DNA from: Ravibacter sp964559125
Lineage (GTDB): Bacteria > Bacteroidota > Bacteroidia > Cytophagales > Spirosomataceae
Assembly: GCA_964559125.1 (NCBI GenBank)
Contig: CAZLGW010000004.1
Coordinates: 189,192 to 253,191 of the forward strand
DNA: 64,000 nucleotides
Direction of reading: 5' to 3'
Within the stretch, counting starts at the first letter, position 1. Every line of letters begins with the position of its first letter. A model generated the notes under the pieces. It did no database searches. It was given only the letters and a program-made list of their open reading frames with translations, and was not told the origin of the DNA. Both the position numbers and the translations under genes were made by a program. Of the stretch, positions 8,892 to 16,883 are shown in pieces.

Positions 8892-11800
8892 TTATAGTGC
8901 CACTCTAAGTCCGAAATTGAATTTTCTTACTGCCGGATACCCTGCCCCGGCATCGTAGGTGTTGGTCGTCCCCCATTCAGGATTGATCTCCCTGGCATGG
9001 CGTTCTTTCGTAAAGTAGGCCAGGGTGTTGCCTGCCACAAATACATTGACACCGTTGATCCCGGACCGTGTCAGCCAGCTGCGGGGAAGGTCATAGGAAA
9101 GCTTCACCTCCCTGAGGCACACGTAATTCAACTTCCAGGTCCGCTGGTCGCTGTCGCGGTAGTAATTGGATTGCATACCCTGATCCTGCACATAGAACTT
9201 GGGTAAGGAGGCGGTGGCGGCATCCCCTTCTTTCTCCCAGGAATCGGTCAGCACATATTTTGTCGGGCGCGTCCTGCCCACAAATCCATTGCCATTGTAA
9301 TACATCCAGTACCTTTCCATTGCCGAATGCCCCAGGGCAAAATCCATAAAAATATCCAGGGAAAAAGACTTCCAGGAAAACCTGTTACCGAAACCTCCGG
9401 TAGTATGCGGGACGGTATATCCCAGCACGAACTGGTCGTATTCATTGATAATCCCATCCGAGTTGCGGTCTACCCATTCAAAATCACCGGGAAATTTCCT
9501 GCCCTTAACAGCGGTCCCATCCTCCAGGCTGATACCGAGGGCAAGCTCGTCGTAACGGGCGCTTTCGGCCTGCTGCCGGTTATCAATAATATAATCCGCC
9601 TTGTAACCGATAATGCTGTTGAGCGGCTCTCCCTCCGCAATCCCTCCGAAATCGTCCCCGCCCGGAACGGAATATCCCCCGATCCTGTTTCTATCCCGGT
9701 CATTTTCAGGAAGTTTCAGAACTACATTTCTGTTCAGGCTGTAAACGAGTCGCGGATTCCAGCTGAAATTCGCTGTTTGCACCAGAGTCCCTTCCAAGCT
9801 GAGGTCCACACCATAGAATTTTACGGAGCCTATGTTGGTAGTGATGGAAGAAAAGCCCGATGTATTCGGCAAAGGGTTACTGAAGAGGAGATTATCGGTT
9901 ATTTTTGTATAGTAGTCTAAGGAGATGTTCAGTTTCCGCCTGAAAGCACCTACATCAACGCCTATGTCAAACTGGCCGGTCCTTTCCCAACCCAGGTTCT
10001 GATTGGGGATGGCAGTAGACCGAAGCCCCGCCTGGCGTGCATAACGCACGCTGCTATACGCCCCCTGGGCTGTGTAGGCGCCAATAGCGTTATTTCCTGT
10101 AAAACCATAGCTGGCACGAAGCTTAAGGTTATCAATCAGCGCGACGTCTCTCATAAAAGGTTCTTCACTTACAATCCATCCGGCGGAAACGGCCGGGAAA
10201 TACCCCCATTTTTTCCCTGTTCCGAATTTGGAAGAACCATCTCTTCTCAAAGATGCCTGTAAAAGATACCTCCCCTCATAAATATATCCGATCCGGCCGA
10301 ACATCCCGATCAGCGATTCTTCCGTTTTGACAGATGAAGCGTTTATCTTATTCGGGGCGGCATTCAGGGTGGGAATAATATCGGTAGCCCCTCCGTCGGC
10401 TCTCAGGCTCAGATCTCTCGTTGAGATGAAGAGATCGGATACCCCTGCCATAAACGAGATATCGTGGCTTCCACCGATTTTGGTGTTGTAGGAGGCAATG
10501 GCTTCCAGCTGCCTGGTCTGTCCTACATTCTGGTTGGTATAGGCATTCCTGTTCTGGGCAAAAAAGTGTGATTTTTCAAAGTATTCGTCTTCAAAATCCG
10601 ATCTGTAATAAGAAGCATTCCCTCTCAGCATCAGACCCTCCAATGGCCTGAATACCAGGCTTCCGTCAAGATTGAGCTTTGTCTCATACTGATCGTAATC
10701 CCGGGTTTCGCGCCAGAACGGAGGTGGGGTTGCCGAAGCGTTAAAACCGGGTACGGGACTCCCGTCATCATACCTGATCCGCCACGTCGGGGCCATGATC
10801 AGCTGCCTGCCTATGGCATTGACCCATGATGATTCCGTAGGATTCCGGGTATTGGTATAGCCCACCCCTGAAGAAAATGTCAGCTTGTCTGTTATATCTA
10901 TATCCACATTCGATGCCATGCTCAGCCTCGTCCAGCCGGTCTCCGCCACCGTACCGTTGTCTTTAGTATACCCGACGCTCCCCGCATACCGGATTTTTTC
11001 GGATCCTCCCGTAGCTCCCAGATGATAATTCTGCCATAAACCCGGCTTAAACAGAAGATCGACCGGATCATTTTCCTGAAATATGATGGTCTTGTCAGGG
11101 AAGATAGGATCAGCCATACTCTGCCACCCTGCAGGAACGGTTTCCCCAGCCTCCAGCCATCTCGGTGTAAAAACCGACCGGTCGCCATTGACGTGGCTGG
11201 CCGGGCCATCTTCATACAATGTGCTTTCAAAGGGGGAGCCTACCGCATTTGTCCGTATCAGCCGGATAAATTCTTCTCCGCTCACCAGCGGGTACCCTTT
11301 ATGATGCTGCTGGTAGCTCATGCTTGATTGAAAGACGATCTCCGGCTTCTGGTTTACCTTACCTCTCCGTGTGGTGATCAGGACAACCCCGTTTGAAGCC
11401 CGGGCTCCGTATACGGCGGTAGCCGAAGCGTCTTTCAATACCTCTATAGACTCAATATCGTTGGGGTTTATGTCGGCCATCGACCGGGGGACTCCGTCTA
11501 TAATAACCAGAGGGTTATTGGAATAGTTGATAGACGACCCGCCGCGTATCCGGATATTGGGTGTGGAGCCGGGCGCAAAATTCTGACTGAAAATATTGAC
11601 GCCTGCCACTTTTCCCTGTAAAGCGGAAACTACGTTGGAAACAGGCCTGTCGACGATCAGCTCGGAGGTTATCTTCGAGACCGAGCCCGTCACAAAGCGC
11701 CGCGATTGATGGCCATAGCCTACAGCCACTACCTCGTCGAGGACATTCGCATGTTGTTCAAGCACGACCGACAAGTCGGTGCGGTTCTGTACCTGTATAC

Positions 11801-12089
11801 GCTGCGCTGTAAAGCCGATAAACGAAAAAGTCAGCCAGTCTCCGGCTTCGGCCACCAGCTCAAACGAGCCTTCGGTATTGGTAATAGTACCTGTTCCGGA
11901 TTTCTCCCTTAATACATTAACCCCTATCAGGGGCTCGCCGTGACTATCGGTTACCTTGCCCTTTACCTGTACCGACTGTGCTGAGAGCATATACGCAATC
12001 AGGCAGCACGGCAAAGTCAGAAGCATTCGAAAAACCGGATTGGGCATCCGCGACACCCTGGGGATTTTTGAAAGTAAACGGGAATTCAT
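8892..12089 (-). CDS. SusC/RagA-family TonB-dependent outer-membrane receptor
   Basis: Protein of 1065 residues importing oligosaccharides across the outer membrane. Order: signal peptide (to about residue 38), carboxypeptidase-like beta-sandwich (KGKVTDSHGEPLIGVNV), the LDEVVAVGYG linker, plug domain (IRGGSSINYSNNPLVIIDG), then the barrel, ending KFNFGLRVAL. The start at 12089 gives a long leader; the Met at codon 15 or 21 could also be used. It is the first structural gene of the PUL, 79 bases after the regulator gene. Confidence 0.96.
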   Translation of the reverse strand: MNSRLLSKIPRVSRMPNPVFRMLLTLPCCLIAYMLSAQSVQVKGKVTDSHGEPLIGVNVLREKSGTGTITNTEGSFELVAEAGDWLTFSFIGFTAQRIQVQNRTDLSVVLEQHANVLDEVVAVGYGHQSRRFVTGSVSKITSELIVDRPVSNVVSALQGKVAGVNIFSQNFAPGSTPNIRIRGGSSINYSNNPLVIIDGVPRSMADINPNDIESIEVLKDASATAVYGARASNGVVLITTRRGKVNQKPEIVFQSSMSYQQHHKGYPLVSGEEFIRLIRTNAVGSPFESTLYEDGPASHVNGDRSVFTPRWLEAGETVPAGWQSMADPIFPDKTIIFQENDPVDLLFKPGLWQNYHLGATGGSEKIRYAGSVGYTKDNGTVAETGWTRLSMASNVDIDITDKLTFSSGVGYTNTRNPTESSWVNAIGRQLIMAPTWRIRYDDGSPVPGFNASATPPPFWRETRDYDQYETKLNLDGSLVFRPLEGLMLRGNASYYRSDFEDEYFEKSHFFAQNRNAYTNQNVGQTRQLEAIASYNTKIGGSHDISFMAGVSDLFISTRDLSLRADGGATDIIPTLNAAPNKINASSVKTEESLIGMFGRIGYIYEGRYLLQASLRRDGSSKFGTGKKWGYFPAVSAGWIVSEEPFMRDVALIDNLKLRASYGFTGNNAIGAYTAQGAYSSVRYARQAGLRSTAIPNQNLGWERTGQFDIGVDVGAFRRKLNISLDYYTKITDNLLFSNPLPNTSGFSSITTNIGSVKFYGVDLSLEGTLVQTANFSWNPRLVYSLNRNVVLKLPENDRDRNRIGGYSVPGGDDFGGIAEGEPLNSIIGYKADYIIDNRQQAESARYDELALGISLEDGTAVKGRKFPGDFEWVDRNSDGIINEYDQFVLGYTVPHTTGGFGNRFSWKSFSLDIFMDFALGHSAMERYWMYYNGNGFVGRTRPTKYVLTDSWEKEGDAATASLPKFYVQDQGMQSNYYRDSDQRTWKLNYVCLREVKLSYDLPRSWLTRSGINGVNVFVAGNTLAYFTKERHAREINPEWGTTNTYDAGAGYPAVRKFNFGLRVAL

Positions 12090-12168
12090 AACTTTGCATT
12101 TTATCTGTTTGAGTTAAGAATGGGTAATCTATTTCAATGAGTGAGGACCGCCATCCTCGCTCATTTTT

Positions 12169-12882
12169 TTAGCCAATTGTTTGTTTCCTTGCATGCACAT
12201 AGTTTACATAGGGCAACAGGTGATGCTCGATCGCTACCTTATAACCCTCCTCGTCCCTGTCTTTCAGATGCCTGAGTAAATCCTTGTGAGTGACATTTTT
12301 ATTCGCCTTTTTCAGCTCTTCGGTAAACCTCTCATACCGTGAAAAATTATCACTGGTATAGGCGAAAATCGGCACCACTACATTCAGGAACGAGAGCAAA
12401 ACCTGGTTATTCACAATCTTGTAAATCCGCGTGTGAAACTTCGCCTCGCTCTCAGGCCCTACACGATAGCTGTTAAAATAGGATTCATTATTTACGATCT
12501 CTTCCAGGTCGTTTATATCTTTATCCGTGATGTTCCGGAATATCATCGGCGCTATGCCGATCTCCATGGCGCAGCGGAGCTCTATCAGATCCAGCATGGA
12601 GCGTTCACTCAGAAGATTGGGCTTGACCACTTTTACGAAATTGGCCATAGGATTGGATTCCTTCACGACGATCCCTCTTTTCCTCCGTGATTCTATGACA
12701 TCCAGCATTTTCAGCCTGCTAAGACTCTCCCGCACCAGGTTCCTGCTGACGTTATACTTCTCGGCAAAAAAAAACTCGGAAGGCAACGGATCGCCCTCCT
12801 TCAGATCCGAGCTCTGAATGTATTGTAAAAGCTTTTCCTCCAGTTGGTCGACAAGCGTAATCGTTTTTAAATCTTCTTTCAT
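12169..12882 (-). CDS. GntR-family (FadR/FCD subfamily) transcription regulator of the sialic-acid PUL
   Basis: Protein of 237 residues. The N-terminal winged helix includes GDPLPSEFFFAEKYNVSRNLVRESLSRL, described here by its key parts LPSE and SRNLVRESL; an all-helical FCD effector domain follows with conserved His/Asp positions (for example FHTRIYK and a C-terminal HHLLPY). It is the first gene of the minus-strand cluster and probably senses a sialic-acid intermediate, as NanR does in other bacteria (inference). PULs of this phylum more often use hybrid two-component or ECF systems, so a GntR regulator fits a monosaccharide-sensing nan locus. Confidence 0.9.
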   Translation of the reverse strand: MKEDLKTITLVDQLEEKLLQYIQSSDLKEGDPLPSEFFFAEKYNVSRNLVRESLSRLKMLDVIESRRKRGIVVKESNPMANFVKVVKPNLLSERSMLDLIELRCAMEIGIAPMIFRNITDKDINDLEEIVNNESYFNSYRVGPESEAKFHTRIYKIVNNQVLLSFLNVVVPIFAYTSDNFSRYERFTEELKKANKNVTHKDLLRHLKDRDEEGYKVAIEHHLLPYVNYVHARKQTIG

Positions 12883-12909
12883 TATGCCCTACATATTGGT
12901 TATGATGAA

Positions 12910-12917
12910 CAAATGTA
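12910..12917 (-). promoter_or_regulatory. -7 promoter element of the PUL (TACATTTG on the minus strand)
   Basis: The minus strand reads TACATTTG, matching the Bacteroidota TAnnTTTG consensus, 28 bases before the start of the GntR gene. A weak TTG-containing -33 element lies about 21 bases upstream of it. This would make the regulator and the whole PUL one autoregulated transcript. The A/T-rich flank (12917-12960) is where a regulator site would lie, but I see no strong palindrome. Confidence 0.45.
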
Positions 12918-12989
12918 AAAAAAAATTTATAACTGCAACAATTTTTTATTGTTTTTTCTACGGATTGGGAAATGTCTGTGTTTTCTTCT

Positions 12990-13408
12990 GTGGGAATTTT
13001 CGTTCTAAGCACGCTGGCTGTAAAAACGATTCACAGACGTAATAGTGGAAAAGTACGAGGGTAGCTCACTTCTCAAAGGTTCCTCAATACACCCCACGTA
13101 TGACCTATCGTCCTGAAATCTCTGGCCAGACCTTGTATAGCTGTTTCATAGGTCGATTTATCAAAGATCATCACCCCTCTTTGAGAATCACCGGCATTAT
13201 GTAAGCGCTGCAAGTAGCGATCAAATCGGCTGGCTACCTGCTCAAAGGCATATTCAACCGGATCATTCGGTACTACTTTTTCCTTATCGACTACGCAGGC
13301 AAATATCGGATCAAGCCTATTTCTTGTGGAGGTCCTTGTATTATTGATATAGCTGGATTCGGCATAGAAAGAGCAGACCCTAAGGGTCTCCTGTCTACCG
13401 GTTTGGGA
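12990..13408 (-). pseudogene. DUF3800-family remnant, C-terminal half
   Basis: Minus-strand translation from 13408 to 13073 reads 111 residues including IFACVVDKEKVVPNDPVEY, ASRFDRYLQRLH and GVMIFDKSTYETAIQGL, then GHTWGVLRNL and a stop. These blocks match the central and C-terminal part of DUF3800 proteins. After the stop the same frame still shows a degraded LLRL-stop-IVFTASVLR, resembling the family's LLQLADLVAYAVFR block, so decay includes at least two nonsense changes. There is no start codon and the N-terminal part is missing; that part appears separately at 13471-13698. Confidence 0.65.
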
Positions 13409-13470
13409 TTACGCACCCGGAAGCCACTAAAGGCAAGAAGCTCTCTAAAGTAATTCAAACTAGGTTAAAG

Positions 13471-13698
13471 TCACAAACCTAGAAAAATACAACACCCTCC
13501 ACAACTTTTGCGCCTGAACCCAAATATCCTGTTTGATATATGGGAAGATGATAAAATACGGAGAGATTCGATAATAATATTAAATCGTTCCTCTTTGGTG
13601 TATCTTCTCCATAATTTTTTACCCCCGAAGATGGGACTTCCGTGAAGCTCATTGGCAATCCAGTACCCCCGGCGCTCAAATAATGATATTCCAGCCCT
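13471..13698 (-). pseudogene. DUF3800-family remnant, N-terminal half, fused to the end of the Gfo/Idh gene
   Basis: In a frame different from the oxidoreductase, the minus strand reads AGISLFERRGYWIANEL joined directly to ELHGSPIFGGKKLWRR, then EERFNIIIESLRILSSSH and SNRIFG before it degenerates. In intact DUF3800 proteins these two segments are separated by roughly 20 residues, so an internal deletion appears to have occurred at the repeated Glu-Leu. The extreme N-terminus (the ESGD-type start) is absent. The piece abuts the last codons of the oxidoreductase. DUF3800 genes are often found on mobile or defence-related DNA; the function is not established. Confidence 0.6.
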
Positions 13699-15046
13699 CC
13701 CGGTATACTCTCCGCAGATAGCGCTCCGCATCCGGGTTGCCGGGAAACCGCATTTTCCTGGCATCCCATTTCAGCAACTGACCCGGCACGCGAATGGCAA
13801 CCGTTCCCAGCAGGATCGCTTCCGTCATAGGTCCCGACTGTGCAAAATGAGATTCTGTATTTTCCCCTCCGAGGCATGCGTCTACAAAATGGTGATAGTG
13901 GTTGCGGGCTTCGACTTGCTTCAATTCCTGACCGGCAAACTGCTTTTCGGGCAGCAACACCGGCATACCGGTATGCGGGATCAGCAAAGCGCCTTTTGTT
14001 CCGATCAGCATCGCCGATTCTGCCGGGTAGTTCTCCAGTGAATACAAAGCCCTGATTTCCTCCGGTGGGTACATAGCGCCGTCAAACCATTCGACAACCA
14101 GCTCTTTTCCGTCAATCATCTTATTCCCTGGAAATACCCAGGTAATATGGTCTCCCTGCGGCCAGGTATCCCCACGGCGGGCCGGCGAATCCTGCCACGA
14201 TTTCTGCACTTCCGCTATCACAGATCTGGGAGCGCTGAGTCCCAATCCTTTCCAGACCGCGTCAAAAATGTGACACCCGATATCCCCCGACCAACCGGTG
14301 CCGAAATCCTGCCATGCCCTCCATTTTACCGGATGGTAAATTTCAGGAGAATAGGCCCGCATCGGCGCGGTACCGACCCATAAATCCCAATTGAGCGAGG
14401 CAGGCGGCTCCTTCCCTTCGGCCGGTCTCGGCCCTACCAGTCGATAGGTATCGATCGCACCGGGGCGGTTCGAACAAAGATAGGCGTGCTTCACTTTTCC
14501 GATCACCCCCTGCCTGATCCATTCAACGGCAGTCCGGTCGCCCGCACCGCCCGCGTGCTGCGTGCCGAGCTGCGTCACTACCCCGGCTTTTACCGCTGCC
14601 TCGGTAAGTACCCGTACTTCTGCTACATCGTGACAAAGCGGCTTCTGGCAATATACATGCTTGCCCATCCGGATAGCCGAATAGGAAACCGCGAAATGAT
14701 TATGATCCGGGACCGAAACATTGACCGAATCGATATGCTCCGCTTCTTTCTGCAAAAGCTCACGCCAGTCGGCATAAAGCCGGGCTTCTGGATATAGCGC
14801 TGCAGCTTTTTTAAGGTTGTTTTCATCCACATCACAGAGCGCTACAATATCGACCTTGCCATGCGAAACAAAGCTCTTCAGGTCTCCAGCCCCCATACCG
14901 CCGACGCCGATTGCCGCATGTCTTAGTCTTTCCCTCTTCACAATACGAGCTTGCCCGGCGCGGACTGCAAACGGTACTGCGAGCGCCGCTGCGGTGCTAC
15001 TCAATAAAAAATCCCGGCGGGTCACCTGGGGAAGTGCTTTTTTCAT
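13676..15046 (-). CDS. Gfo/Idh/MocA-family oxidoreductase, Tat-exported
   Basis: Start set at 15046 (MKKALPQVTRRDFLL), which puts the twin-arginine signal TRRDFLLSSTAAALAVPFA at the N-terminus; the frame extends 13 codons upstream without support. The NAD(P)-binding fold begins at IGVGGMGAGDLKSF, and CQKPLCHDVAEV matches the EKPL catalytic motif. Such enzymes oxidise or epimerise sugars using a tightly bound nicotinamide. The C-terminus RRVYREGW is normal for the family; the last residues NIII and the stop lie in DNA derived from the DUF3800 remnant. It may belong to the neighbouring sugar PUL but has its own gap and is not clearly in the operon. Confidence 0.92.
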   Translation of the reverse strand: MKKALPQVTRRDFLLSSTAAALAVPFAVRAGQARIVKRERLRHAAIGVGGMGAGDLKSFVSHGKVDIVALCDVDENNLKKAAALYPEARLYADWRELLQKEAEHIDSVNVSVPDHNHFAVSYSAIRMGKHVYCQKPLCHDVAEVRVLTEAAVKAGVVTQLGTQHAGGAGDRTAVEWIRQGVIGKVKHAYLCSNRPGAIDTYRLVGPRPAEGKEPPASLNWDLWVGTAPMRAYSPEIYHPVKWRAWQDFGTGWSGDIGCHIFDAVWKGLGLSAPRSVIAEVQKSWQDSPARRGDTWPQGDHITWVFPGNKMIDGKELVVEWFDGAMYPPEEIRALYSLENYPAESAMLIGTKGALLIPHTGMPVLLPEKQFAGQELKQVEARNHYHHFVDACLGGENTESHFAQSGPMTEAILLGTVAIRVPGQLLKWDARKMRFPGNPDAERYLRRVYREGWNIII

Positions 15047-15056
15047 ATGGTTGCAA

Positions 15057-15088
15057 TTTGGAAATTGTGGAAACCCACAGTACATTTG
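15057..15088 (+). promoter_or_regulatory. Bacteroidota-type promoter for the two small genes
   Basis: TTTG at 15057-15060 and TACATTTG at 15081-15088 are 20 bases apart, close to the TTTG-N19-TAnnTTTG consensus. Transcription would start near 15093, about 35 bases before the 42-residue gene. It lies between that gene and the divergent oxidoreductase. Confidence 0.6.
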
Positions 15089-15126
15089 GCTATATATATT
15101 ATACAGATACTAAAGCTGAAGGATTT

Positions 15127-15255
15127 ATGAAACTAACTGAACAGGAAGCAGAATTAATAGAGGCTATCAGGAATTTTAATAAAATCAGGCATAATCCATC
15201 GATAGAACTGGAATGGTGGATACGGGAATTATTTGAAAGGTTATTACACGGATAA
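15127..15255 (+). CDS. Small conserved-type protein (42 residues)
   Basis: Starts MKLTEQEAELIEAIRNFNK and ends ERLLHG; a single charged helix-rich protein. Short proteins beginning with this KLTxxExELIEAIRN pattern are common in Bacteroidota and usually precede other small genes. A promoter lies immediately upstream and the DUF5053 gene follows after 50 bases, so the two are probably one transcript. The function is unknown. Confidence 0.65.
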   Translation: MKLTEQEAELIEAIRNFNKIRHNPSIELEWWIRELFERLLHG

Positions 15256-15305
15256 GACTTCAGCCCGATACTTTAACAAAGAAGGGTGTATAAAATTTTA
15301 AAACT

Positions 15306-15551
15306 ATGGGAACAGTAGCAAAGGCAGCGCCAACCAAAAAGCAAATAGAGGATATAGCCCTGGAAATCAGCTGGGCCAAAATCGCTCAACAGTATTTTGG
15401 AAAGTCCGCAAGCTGGATATATAACAAATTAGCCGACTCTGACGGCAATGGTGGCCCGGGCGGCTTTACGGAAGCGGAACGCAAACAATTTAAGGATGCA
15501 TTGACCGACCTATCCAATCGGATACGTCGGGTAGCAGATCGTCTGGAATGA
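15306..15551 (+). CDS. DUF5053-family protein
   Basis: Protein of 81 residues. The central SWAKIAQQYFGKSASWIYNK and the following DGNGGPGGFTEAERKQF are the hallmarks of DUF5053, a Bacteroidota family resembling a degenerate helix-turn-helix (YFGKSASWIY as recognition-like helix). DNA binding is inferred, not shown. It follows the 42-residue gene and is ended by a terminator placed directly after the stop. Confidence 0.85.
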   Translation: MGTVAKAAPTKKQIEDIALEISWAKIAQQYFGKSASWIYNKLADSDGNGGPGGFTEAERKQFKDALTDLSNRIRRVADRLE

Positions 15552-15552
15552 A

Positions 15553-15580
15553 AAAAGCCCCCGTTTCCGGAGGCTTTCTT
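15553..15580. terminator. Bidirectional intrinsic terminator between DUF5053 and rpsG
   Basis: The stem AAGCC/GGCTT extends through a mismatch into CCG/CGG with a TTTC loop. On the minus strand it is followed by six T residues, which suits the end of rpsG; on the plus strand by TTCTT, which suits the end of the DUF5053 gene. Confidence 0.8.
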
Positions 15581-15602
15581 CTAAATATAATCTTTGCGAC
15601 CC

Positions 15603-16070
15603 TTACAGGCGGAAGTGCGAGAATGCCTTGTTGGCTTCTGCCATCCTATGCGTATCGTCTTTTTTCTTCACCGAAGCGCCTTCGCCCTTGGAAGCCGCGA
15701 TGATCTCAGCGGCAAGACGGTCTACCATGGTTTTCTCACCACGCTTACGGGCGTAGCTGATCAACCACTTCATCCCCAGAGATTGCTTACGCTCGGGACG
15801 TACTTCCGTAGGCACCTGGAACGTAGCGCCACCTACCCTGCGACTTTTCACTTCCACAGAAGGAGACACGTTGTTCAATGCCTTACGCCATACTTCCAGC
15901 CCGTTTTCGCTGGTTTTCTTTTCTACTACCGCCAGCGAATCATAGAATATGGAATATGCCAGGCTCTTTTTACCGTCGTACATCAGGTTGTTCACAAATT
16001 TGGTCACCTGAACATCGCGGAATTTGGGATCTGGTAACAGATATCTTTTTTTTGGTTTTGCCTTTCTCAT
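15603..16070 (-). CDS. rpsG: Small ribosomal subunit protein S7
   Basis: Protein of 155 residues, the usual length, beginning MRKAKPKKR and containing the S7 signature (DPKFRDVQVTKFVNNLMYDGK) read here as its parts DPKF and KFVNNLMYDGKKS. It nucleates assembly of the 30S head by binding 16S rRNA. It lies 118 bases downstream of rpsL on the same strand. Unusually, a terminator and an unrelated gene follow; fusA and the S10 genes are not adjacent. Confidence 0.98.
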   Translation of the reverse strand: MRKAKPKKRYLLPDPKFRDVQVTKFVNNLMYDGKKSLAYSIFYDSLAVVEKKTSENGLEVWRKALNNVSPSVEVKSRRVGGATFQVPTEVRPERKQSLGMKWLISYARKRGEKTMVDRLAAEIIAASKGEGASVKKKDDTHRMAEANKAFSHFRL

Positions 16071-16188
16071 TGCTGAAAATGATGTTTTGAAATTAGGTTT
16101 CGTTTTGGCAACTCTTTCACCCTGAATCCAGGATTACTTCCCTTTATAGAAAATTACTAATTCACTATAATGCCTGAGAGAATTGCTT

Positions 16189-16599
16189 TTACTTCTTCTT
16201 ACCTTTTGCAGGTGCTTCAACCTGTCCCGGTTTCGGACGCTTGGCACCATACTTGGAACGACGTTGCCTGCGGCCGTTTACACCGGCTGTGTCCAAAGCA
16301 CCACGTACAATGTGATAACGCACACCGGGCAGATCTTTTACCCGGCCTCCGCGTACCAGCACGATAGAGTGCTCCTGCAGATTGTGACCTTCTCCCGGGA
16401 TGTAGGCGTTCACCTCTTTCTGGTTTGAAAGCCTTACACGGGCAACTTTACGCAAAGCCGAATTCGGCTTCTTGGGGGTGGTGGTGTACACCCTTGTGCA
16501 CACACCACGACGCTGAGGACAAGAATCCAGTGCCGGAGACTTGGACTTCCACGTCAGTTTCTCTCTTCCTTTACGGACTAATTGTGAAATAGTAGGCAT
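16189..16599 (-). CDS. rpsL: Small ribosomal subunit protein S12
   Basis: Protein of 136 residues of the decoding centre, with the invariant TTPKKPNSALRKVARVRL and PGEGHNLQEHS. The Lys residues where streptomycin-resistance changes occur (in PKKPNSA, and the second in the VKDLPGVRYH loop) are wild type. The C-terminal tail is Lys-rich. It is transcribed from the promoter at 16674-16704. Confidence 0.98.
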   Translation of the reverse strand: MPTISQLVRKGREKLTWKSKSPALDSCPQRRGVCTRVYTTTPKKPNSALRKVARVRLSNQKEVNAYIPGEGHNLQEHSIVLVRGGRVKDLPGVRYHIVRGALDTAGVNGRRQRRSKYGAKRPKPGQVEAPAKGKKK

Positions 16600-16673
16600 T
16601 TAATTGATTGATTTTTAACAATTTCAAATAAAATATGAAACTATTGTTATTCATCCCGAAAAAATTCGGACTG

Positions 16674-16704
16674 CAAAATTAAGTAAATATATCTTTTGTA
16701 CAAA
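16674..16704 (-). promoter_or_regulatory. Strong Bacteroidota promoter of rpsL-rpsG
   Basis: On the minus strand, TTTG (16701-16704), exactly 19 bases, then TAATTTTG (16674-16681): a perfect match to TTTG-N19-TAnnTTTG. Transcription should start near 16669, giving a leader of about 70 bases before rpsL. Confidence 0.85.
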
Positions 16705-16783
16705 GCAGAAGTGATAAAAGATGAGAGTCCCCTAAAGGGGGCGTTCAAACAACCTGTTTGTATTATAAAAATAAACTCTTGAA

Positions 16784-16799
16784 ACGGGTACGTACCCGT
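16784..16799. promoter_or_regulatory. Perfect 16-bp palindrome upstream of glmS (candidate operator)
   Basis: ACGGGTACGTACCCGT is fully self-complementary. It lies 10 bases before a TTTG (16810-16813) that, with TTTATTTG at 16834-16841 (spacing 20), makes a plausible glmS promoter. The position just upstream of the -33 element suits an activator or a repressor dimer. The regulator is unknown, and no glmS ribozyme-like structure was recognised in the leader. Confidence 0.5.
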
Positions 16800-16883
16800 C
16801 TGGTTCTGATTTGGATAATAATGCCAGGCTCTATTTATTTGTACTTTAGACAGCTTACTTATTAAATTTTTTTAAAAAACGTT

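Noticed and set aside
9327..9920. Plus-strand open frame of 197 codons inside the susC gene
   Set aside because: It is antisense to conserved barrel sequence; no signal or motif.
13479..13877. Open frame of 132 codons on the minus strand overlapping the oxidoreductase 3' end
   Set aside because: It lies out of frame within the oxidoreductase and gives no recognisable protein; the neighbouring frame carries the DUF3800 homology instead.
16600..16883. Possible glmS ribozyme in the leader of glmS
   Set aside because: The leader is only about 40 bases beyond the likely transcription start and lacks the size and pairing expected for that ribozyme.
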